From Chlorella sorokiniana (lineage: Eukaryota > Chlorophyta > Trebouxiophyceae > Chlorellales > Chlorellaceae): a stretch of 64,000 bases of DNA. Position numbers and translations under genes: made by a program. Of this stretch, positions 56,231-64,000 are shown piece by piece; position 1 is the first letter of the stretch; each line of letters opens with the position of its first letter. Under the pieces are notes generated by a model. It saw only the letters and a program-made list of their open reading frames with translations, ran no database searches and was not told the DNA's origin. Where the stretch lies: the NCBI GenBank assembly GCA_025917655.1, contig CP084619.1, positions 1,736,001 through 1,800,000 of the forward strand, given 5' to 3'.

Positions 56231-59200
56231 TCAATCGCTGAGCTCCTCCTCCTCCAGCAGCGCGTCAGTGGAGGCGAGCAAGCGCTTGATGTCGTCCATG
56301 GCGGCGCCAAGCTCGCTGCCTGCCGCCTCGCCAGCTGCAGCGGGTGCGGCAGAAGGCATCGCAGAATCCGTATCCTCGTCTGACACGCTGGCTGCGGCTG
56401 CCAGTTGCTGCGGAGGACCCTCGTCTGCTGGTTGCTGCTCAGCCTGCGGCTGCAGCGGCTGCACCACAGGCGTGGCCTTTGGCGGTCTGCCACGCCGCTT
56501 GGGGCCCGCCGCGCCATTCTGCTGCTCTGCCCCATCCCGCGCAGCTGCACTTGGCTGCCGCTCAAGAGCAGCTGCTTCGGGCTGGACCTTGGGTGGGCGA
56601 CCGCGTCGCTTGGGGGCAGGTGCAGCGACGTGCTGCTCACCATGCTGCGTGACGGGGCTGGCCTGCTGGACAGGAGCCGCCGATGGCTTGGGTTTGGGCG
56701 GCCTGCCGCGTCGCTTTGGCGCTGCGGGTTGGCCGTTCTGCTGCAGCAAACCCGGCTGCTGTGGCTGCACAGGAGCGGGCGGCGGCGGTTTGGCCTTCGG
56801 CGGCCTCCCGCGCCGCCTCTTGGCTGGAGGCAAGGCCGCTGACTCGGCTGCTGCATTGGGGTTGCCTGCAGCGTCCGCAGGCGCCGCAGCGGGGATGACG
56901 TCCTGCTGCTCAAGTGACAGCGGCACATACAGGGCGGTCTGCCTGCCATGTTCCAGCCCGGGCTCTGCAGGAGCATCCGTCTGGCCCTGGCCCTGCTGTT
57001 GGCCCTGCTGCTGCGCAGCTCCAGGCTGGCCTGCTGGCTGGGTGGAAAGCGGGCCCGCCTCCTCCTCCGCGTCATAGTCCTCCTCCTCTGCTGCCACCAG
57101 GCGTGCTGTGGTGGGCAACGCAGCACCTGCTGCTGGCACAGGCGGGGGCGACATGCGTGGCAGCCCGTCCTCCGCATCGTAGTCGTCCTCCTCAGCCTGC
57201 GGCAGAGCGGCAAGCAGCTGACCTGGCAGCTGCCAGTCCTGCTGCTGCTCCGCCTGCCGCGCTGCTGCTGCTGCTGCGTGTGCCGTGGCTCGCGAGCGCT
57301 TGGCGCGCCCATCGGCAGAGGATGGCGCAGCATGGCTGCCAGCCTCAGCTGCCGCCACGGCTGCCTCAGCTGCCGGGCGCTTCCGGCCGCGCCCGGCACC
57401 CAGCCCAGCAAGCGCTGCAGGCTGCCTGTCGCCCTGCCAGGGCTGCCGCCCGCGTGCCCAGCCGGCTGCTTCCTGGCCCTGCCGCCAGCCGCAGCTGCCG
57501 CCCCTCGCCCACCAGCCCGGCCCCCACCACGGGCTGCCGCGCCTCGTGCTGCCGGCTGCTGCACGGTTGCCTCGGTGCCCTGGGAATCGGCTGCCTCAGC
57601 TGAGGTCGTGCCAGCTGCTGCCCCTTGCATTCCCTGCCGCGGGCGCTGGCGCAAACCAGCGCGACCGCCGCGCGGCTTGCCCTGCACAGCCCCGCGGCGC
57701 GGCCAGGACCGGGTTCCAGCTCTGGGCTGCTCTCGCTGCCGCTGGTTGAACCGTCGCTGCCGCTGTCGCTGTCGCTGCTGCTGCTGCTGGAGCTCGACGG
57801 CGCCGAGTTGGTGGGGCGGTGGCGGCTGCGCCCTGGCTGCGCCCGAAGGCTGCGGGCGCTGTGGCCTCCCAGTCGTGCATGTCGGGCAGGTCGGGCATGT
57901 CTGACAGCTCAGCGTCGTCGCCTGCAGCCGCCGCACCTTCATCATCGGCGGTGCGGGCTTCGGGAAGGCCAGCCACCTGGCGCCACGCGTTCTGCCTGTG
58001 CAGGGGAGGGCAGGCAGGGGGACGGACGCTTCTGCCCAACCGATGATTGACCACAGCAGGACAGCAAGGCAAGCAGGCAAGCACACCCGGCCCCGCACCG
58101 TCAGCGGGAGACCACCCCCTGCACAGCAGCAGCCCGCGCTTGCCTGCGCTGGATGTCCTGCTGCCGCTGCTGCTCCCGTCGCTCCACCCGGTTCAGGATG
58201 CCCGCCACGTTGCCCGTGCTGGCAGCGGCGGCAGCACGGCGCAGCTGCACCTGCCGCTTGGCCAGGGCGCGCTTCACGGCGGGGGCAGCCTCAAAGGCGG
58301 CCGCGCCAGACGGCGCCCGCCCCCTTGCTCCAGCTGCGGCGCCTCCTGCTGCGGCCCCCACCCTGCAGCGCCTGCTCGGCGAGGCGCCGCCGCGCCAGCT
58401 GCTCGGCGTGCGCGCGGTGCTGCTGGCCCTTGCGCCGCCGCTCCGCCGCCGCGCGCTGCGCCATCGTGGCGCGGCGGTGCTCAGCAGCCTGCGCCAGCAG
58501 CTTGGCGGTGCCGAAGCGCCCGTGGTGCAGCAGCAGCTGCAGCTGGGCGTGCTTGCGCTCCGCAAACTCGTGCAGCATGTCCCCCAGGCGCAGGTCGGCG
58601 ATGCTCTCGGGGGCTCGGCCCGGCTGCAGGCGGCGGCAGAGGCGCCGCCGCCGCGTGCCGTGACAAGCATCCACATGGCGGCCAGGCTGTCCTGCAGCAG
58701 CAAGGAGCAAGGCCCACCACGGCGGTCATGGCCCGCTCTGCTTGCCAGGGAGCCACGGTGCAACTTGGACAAACACGGGTGCTGCGCTCTTGTTGGCCGT
58801 CCAGCACCCGTGCGCCATCCCCCTTTCGGCCCACCTGGTAGTCCCCGCACGCCTGCGCCAGGCTGGCGGTGCCCAGGCCCCGCAGGCTGCTGTCCAGCTG
58901 GTAGCGCACCTCGCGCAGCAGGGCCAGCTCACGGGCGTGCATGCCTGCACACGCGGCGGCAGGCAGGAGCGGTCGGGCGAGGCAGCAGCCGGCGGTTTGG
59001 GGGGCACGCCGCGGGTTAGTGTGTGCAGGAGGCCTGGTCCTCCAAGGCAGCGCGCGGCGCCTTCACCCCGCCCCCCACCGTGGAAGAGGCCCGCCCCCGG
59101 CAGCAGAGGGTCCACGCCGCCGCCCGCCTCGCCGCCCGTGGGCGCCTCGCGCGGGGCCCCGCCACCAGGGCGCCCGAGGCCCGCAGCTGGCGCAGGGCCT

Positions 59201-61080
59201 GCAGCGCGTCGGGGCACACGGCGGCCAGCTGGGGCAGCACGCCTGCGGGGGGGGGGACCCCAAGCATGCCATGATCAGCGCACGTCGGGCTGCAATGCAC
59301 GCGCAGGGTGGCGCGCGCCGCCAGGACCCCCACAGCTGCTGAGCAGGCCAGCCTCTGCCGTGCACGCTGCATGCACGTTTGCGGGCTGGCAACTGTGCAC
59401 CCCTCACCCAGCAGCGCCGCCTGGTGCTGCGAGCCCAAGTAGATCTGGACGCGGCCGCCGCCGCCGCCGCTGCGCGCCGCCGCTGCTGCCCGCCGCCAAG
59501 GCCGGAGCCAGCGCGCCGCTCGCCGCTGCCTTGGCTTCACCCACGCTGCGCAGGCCGGGGCTGGCAGCGGCGGGTGCGCCGCGTGCAGGCAGAAGAGCAC
59601 CAGCAGCGCCGCGGCCTGCAGCTGGGGGCTGTGCTGGTGAAGGGCCGCAAGCTCCTCCTCGAGGGGAAAGGGGGCACCGGTGGCAGGCCCCCAGCAGGCT
59701 GCAGCAGCTCAGCCAGCCCAGGAGGGGCGCCGTCCAGTCCAGGAGGGGCTTGATGGAACAGGGCGGGCCCAAACGGCAGGAGAGGAAGCTGGGGCAGGCC
59801 TGGCGGCAGCGCTGCCAGCGCGGCTACTGCCGCGCCCGGCTGGTCCTGCCGGGGCAGCTGCGGCTCATCAGCAGGCGCGACAGCAGCCGACTGCTGGCGA
59901 TCCTGCTGCGGCTGCTCCTGCGCATCTTGCTGCTGCTCCTCCCGCAAGCCGTGCGCCTGCGGCTCGTCAAAGTCAAGCATCAAGCTCTCCAGGTCCAGCC
60001 CCCTGCTGCAAGCTGCGCTGTGCCCGGCGCCGCAGGCCGCCTCTGCACCCGCCAGCACGGCGGGGGCGGGGAAGGGGAGCAAGGGCGGGACGTGCGCCTG
60101 CGCCCCCAGCACTGCTGGCATGGGCAGGGCACGCGGCGCCTGCGCCAGCGGCGCCGGTTGGATGGGTGCGTCGGCGGCGAGGGAGCCAGCAGGCGCCGAT
60201 AGAGACGCCACTGCGCCTGCTGGCTCAGCCGCTGGCAGGGAAACGGGCAGCTGATCAACCGACGCAGGGCCAAGCAGCGCTGCCGCCTCGGCTGGAAGCG
60301 GCGTTGCCACTGCCGCACTGGCCATGCCTGGCAGCAGTCCCGCGCAATGAGGGACGGCCACCGAGGCACGTAAGGGGAGGGGCGGGACGGCAGCCAGGGG
60401 GTCTGCTCCCGCTGCCGCTGCCAACCCAATTGTGGTATCGTGCGATGCTGCGGCATCCGGCAGCGGCAGGGGCCCCAGGGCTGCGACCAGCTCAGCGGCG
60501 GCCTCCTCCTCGTCGTCGCTGCCGCCCAGCCCAGCAGCAGCCATGTGCCGCAGCAGCTCCTCGCGCAGCTGAGCCTCCTGCTGCTGCTCCTCCTCGCGGC
60601 GCGCCTGCTCCGCCGCCGCCGCCGCCGCGAGGGCGTCCTCGTGCTGCTTGCGCAGGGGCTGCAGGGCGCGGGCCCAGGCCGCGGGCGGGATGGGCGCCAG
60701 CAGCCGGTCCAGCGCTGCGGCGTACAGCAGCTGCACGTGCTGGTCCACGGGGTGCCGGGAGGTGGGCCTGCGACACACAAACTCCTGCCACGTCACGGCT
60801 GAGGCAGGCCGCGTGCCGCAGTGCAGGTGGGGGAGCGCGGGCCAAGGCCGGCGGCAAGCTTTGGCGCCATCACCTCGAACACAAACGAGAAGGACAGCTC
60901 TCGCCATGCCGCCTTCACAGTCTCCAGCGACAGAACCTCACCCCTAAACAGGCGCAGCAGCACTCGCACAAGCAGCGAGCACACGTCCTGCTGCTGTGGG
61001 GCACGCGGCCGTCGGGCCTCGCGCTTGGCGGCGGGGACGACGGCGGCGGCCGGCTGCTGCACCAGCTGTGCTAGCGGCAT
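56231..61080 (-). CDS. SNAPC1/SNAP43-like protein with four AT-hooks
   Basis: The minus-strand ATG at 61080 (MPLAQLVQQ, context GCAGCCATGC). Exon 1 ends ETVKAAWRELSFSFVFE, then exon 2 has PVDQHVQLLYAAALDRLL. These resemble the N-terminal SNAP43 pattern of plants (W...KFSFIFE, then FMQ.LF..A). A Gln/Ala/Pro-rich insert of about 350 residues follows (59700-60650). The pattern then resumes with QLQAAALLVLFCLHAA (59575-59625) and RVQIYLGSQHQAALLG (about 59405-59455), like the YLLY.LY..Q...KIYL core of SNAPC1, and VCPDALQALRQLRASGAL. After a basic/helical region (58300-58700) come acidic exons (57790-57970). The last exon (56231-57358) has two EEDDYDAE-type acidic blocks and four AT-hooks (KRRRGRPPK or KRRGRPPK at about 56805, 56705, 56600 and 56490). 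It ends LLEEEELSD. AT-hooks bind AT-rich minor grooves. SNAPc drives snRNA gene transcription. AT-hook call sure; SNAPC1 call tentative. Confidence 0.6.
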
Positions 61081-61605
61081 GGCTGCCTGTCAGTGAGTCG
61101 CTCTGGCTACCGCACCATGTGTATGCTGCTGCCTGCCGGGACACCCTGGGCGATCAGCGGGCAGGCTGAGGCAAGCGGCTGGAAGGGCGGTTTATTGGTG
61201 CTAAAGCTACAAACAATATTATGGTTGGGCGAAAAGCGGACACTTGTGATCTGAGAGGTGTCCTCCGCTCGCCGCTTCCGGCAGAGGAGGCGCTCGCGCA
61301 CCTCGCCCTTCAACATACATGCGCCAACACAAACAAAACAAAACGAAAGGCAAAGGCTCAGCTGCCGCTCCCTGCACATGCTGAAAGGTGACCCTGCCGC
61401 CAGCGCGTCTCAAAACGCAACTCTCTGGCAATGCCATTGCCTGGATGTCCATCTCCGTCAAATTCATCCCTACATTTTGATTCTTGCATACACCAAAGTC
61501 TGCTCCTGCTTTCCTGCCAGTTATGCTTATGGAAGGAGGCATTACATTCGATACCGTACCCATGTGTCGGAGACATAGCGCTAGCCATCACGCTGCGCTG
61601 TGGCG
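61081..61605. other. spacer between the AT-hook gene start and the satellite array
   Basis: 525 bases, AT-richer than either side, which must contain the promoter of the minus-strand AT-hook gene. A CAAA/AACAAAACAAAA-type run lies at about 61323-61345. No coding motif. Confidence 0.5.
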
Positions 61606-64000
61606 GCAGCGGCGCAGGCCATGCCCGAGCCTCGCAGGCGGCCCACTTGGGGGCAGTGCAGCGGCTGCCAGCCCTGCCTCCCACCTGCAGGCACATCACA
61701 AACACCACACCAGGACGCAGCAGGGCACGCAACCACTCAGACATGCTCCAAGCCGCACCCTCGGGCATGCACCACTGACGGCGGCGCAGGCCATGCCCGA
61801 GCCTCGCAGGCGGCCCACTTGGGGGCAGTGCAGCGGCTGCCAGCCCTGCCTCCCACCTGCAGGCACACCACAAACACCACACCAGGACGCAGCAGGGCAC
61901 GCAACCACTCAGACATGCTCCAAGCCGCACCCTCGGGCATGCACCACTGATGGCGGCGCAGGCCATGCCCGAGCCTCGCAGGCGGCCCACTCGGGGGCAG
62001 TGCAGCGGCTGCCAGCCCTGCCTCCCACCTGCAGGCACACCACAAACACCACACCAGGACGCAGCAGGGCACGCAACCACTCAGACATGCTCCAAGCCGC
62101 ACCCTCGGGCATGCACCACTGACGGCGGCGCATGCCATGCCCGAGGCTCGCGGGCGGCCCACTTGGGGGCAGTGCAGCGGCTGCCAGCCCTGCCTCCCAC
62201 CTGCAGGCACATCACAAACACCACACCGGGACGCAGCAGGGCACGCAACCACTCAGACATGCTCCAAGCCGCACCCTCGGGCATGCACCACTGACGGCGG
62301 CGCAGGCCATGCCCGAGCCTCGCAGGCGGCCCACTTGGGGGCAGTGCAGCGGCTGCCAGCCCTGCCTCCCACCTGCAGGCACATCACAAACACCACACCG
62401 GGACGCAGCAGGGCACGCAACCACTCAGACATGCTCCAAGCCGCACCCTCGGGCATGCACCACTGACGGCGGCGCATGCCATGCCCGAGGCTCGCGGGCA
62501 GCCCACTTGGGGGCAGTGCAGCGGCTGCCAGCCCTGCCTCCCACCTGCAGGCACATCACAAACACCACACCGGGACGCAGCAGGGCACGCAACCACTCAG
62601 ACATGCTCCAAGCCGCACCCTCGGGCATGCACCACTGACGGCGGCGCATGCCATGCCCGAGCCTCGCGGGCAGCCCACTTGGGGGCAGTGCAGCGGCTGC
62701 CAGCCCTGCCTCCCACCTGCAGGCACATCACAAACACCACACCAGGACGCAGCAGGGCACGCAACCACTCAGACATGCTCCACGCCGCACCCTCGGGCAT
62801 GCACCACTGACGGCGGCGCAGGCCATGCCCGAGCCTCGCAGGCGGCCCACTTGGGGGCAGTGCAGCGGCTGCCAGCCCTGCCTCCCACCTGCAGGCACAT
62901 CACAAACACCACACCAGGACGCAGCAGGGCACGCAACCACTCAGACATGCTCCAAGCCGCACCCTCGGGCATGCACCACTGACGGCGGCGCATGCCATGC
63001 CCGAGCCTCGCGGGCAGCCCACTTGGGGGCAGTGCAGCGGCTGCCAGCCCTGCCTCCCACCTGCAGGCACATCACAAACACCACACCAGGACGCAGCAGG
63101 GCACGCAACCACTCAGACATGCTCCAAGCCGCACCCTCGGGCATGCACCACTGACGGCGGCGCAGGCCATGCCCGAGCCTCGCAGGCGGCCCACTTGGGG
63201 GCAGTGCAGCGGCTGCCAGCCCTGCCTCCCACCTGCAGGCACATCACAATCACCACACCGGGACGCAGCAGGGCACGCAACCACTCAGACATGCTCCAAG
63301 CCGCACCCTCGGGCATGCACCACTGACGGCGGCGCAGGCCATGCCCGAGCCTCGCGGGCGGCCCACTTGGGGGGCCGTGCAGCGGCTGCCAGCCCTGCCT
63401 CCCACCTGCAGGCACATCACAAACACCACACCAGGACGCAGCAGGGCACGCAACCACTCAGACATGCTCCAAGCCGCACCCTCGGGCATGCACCACTGAC
63501 GGCGGCGCAGGCCATGCCCGAGCCTCGCAGGCGGCCCACTTGGGGGCAGTGCAGCGGCTGCCAGCCCTGCCTCCCACCTGCAGGCACATCACAAACACCA
63601 CACCAGGACGCATCAGGGCACGCAACCACTCAGACATGCTCCAAGCCGCACCCTCGGGATGCACCACTGACGGCAGCGCAGGCCATGCCCGAGCCTCGCA
63701 GGCGGCCCACTTGGGGGCAGTGCAGCGGCTGCCAGCCTTGCCTCCCACCTGCAGGCACATCACAAACACCACACCAGGACGCAGCAGGGCACGCAACCAC
63801 TCAGACATGCTCCAAGCCGCACCCTCGGGCATGCACCACTGACGGCAGCGCAGGCCATGCCCGAGCCTCGCAGGCGGCCCACTTGGGGGCAGTGCAGCGG
63901 CTGCCAGCCCTGCCAACCAAATGCAGGCACATCACAAACACCACACCAGGACGCAGCAGGGCACGCAACCACTCAGACATGCTCCAAGCCGCACCCTCGG
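61606..64000 (+). repeat. 172-bp tandem satellite array, about 14 units, open at the right
   Basis: The same 172-base unit repeats head to tail from about 61606 to the window edge. The marker GGCAGTGCAGCGGCTGCC returns near 61651, 61823, 61995, 62167, 62339, 62511, 62683, 62855, 63027, 63199, 63371, 63544, 63716 and 63888 (thirteen full copies plus most of a fourteenth). Copies differ by only a few bases each. One unit (about 63371) has an added base, and one (about 63655) lacks a base. The unit is GC-rich, has no internal repeat and no similarity I recognise to a gene. Being 172 bases (not a multiple of three), it carries long open frames on both strands that rotate frame from unit to unit; these are not genes. 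Length and homogeneity are those of centromeric or subtelomeric satellites. No telomere repeat is present in the window. Confidence 0.95.

Noticed and set aside
56206-58098. 630-residue open frame on the minus strand
   Set aside because: It overlaps the AT-hook exon in another frame and has only Arg/Gln/Ser low complexity. It is a shadow produced by high GC; the AT-hook frame has the motifs.
59680-61074. 464-residue open frame on the plus strand
   Set aside because: Antisense to the SNAPC1-like exons, with Pro/Ala/Arg-rich composition and no motif.
61606-64000. Possible CRISPR-like array
   Set aside because: Units are 172 bases and similar throughout, with no short repeat plus unique spacers, and the context is eukaryotic.
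61606-64000. Array frames as a repeat-protein gene
   Set aside because: The unit is not a multiple of three, so no frame repeats the same peptide each unit, and both strands are equally open.

Overview
The window is GC-rich nuclear DNA from a green alga, most likely a Chlorella-like trebouxiophyte. The grounds are densely packed genes cut by many short introns with GTGAG/GTGGG donors and GCAG acceptors, Ala/Gln/Pro/Ser-rich linkers, several TGTAA polyadenylation signals in the green-algal style, and conserved proteins that look plant-like (RPN1, plant-type MsrA, SOV/DIS3L2-type RNase II, a plastid-type RNI leucine-rich-repeat protein, an AtEH/Pan1-type endocytic adaptor). No operon, rRNA, tRNA, CRISPR, viral relic or transposon gene was seen. 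All gene models were read by eye from reading frames, splice signals and remembered family motifs.

Layout, left to right: a small HABP4/SERBP1-domain gene (97-712, +); a large unrecognised disordered protein (1312-about 4969 or 5111, +); two tandem paralogous genes for small helical, probably secreted proteins of unknown family (5532-6413 and 7617-9049, both -); an EH-domain endocytic adaptor (10097-14376, -), head to head with the 26S proteasome base subunit RPN1 (14781-21638, +); MsrA (22035-23558, -), head to head with a SAC3/GANP-like gene (about 23874-25133, +); a secreted proteinase-K-like subtilase (25420-29230, +); a PIF1-family helicase (29602-35523, +); an RNI-type LRR protein (37028-41136, +); a DIS3L2/SOV-like exoribonuclease (41611-49242, +); an F-box-like plus SAP-domain gene (49856-52213, +); a class 3 (DAG lipase-like) lipase homologue without the usual nucleophile serine (52476-55741, -); and a SNAPC1/SNAP43-like gene with C-terminal AT-hooks (56231-61080, -). 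The last 2.4 kb is an array of 172-bp satellite repeats (about 61606 to the window end) that continues off the edge.

The genes are housekeeping functions in no obvious pathway cluster: proteasome, oxidative repair of protein, RNA decay, DNA helicase, snRNA-type transcription, endocytosis. The most unusual items are the tandem secreted paralogs, where one copy keeps only the first of five introns; the 172-bp satellite with signs of dimeric higher-order structure; the lipase homologue with GHGLG in place of GHSLG; a perfect hairpin in a PIF1 intron; and two candidate GC-AG introns.

Caution: at least seven otherwise intact genes carry single-base frame breaks. In four of them a G or C run is one base short of what the protein family needs. 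This points to sequencing or assembly error, not pseudogenes, so exact protein ends should be treated as provisional.
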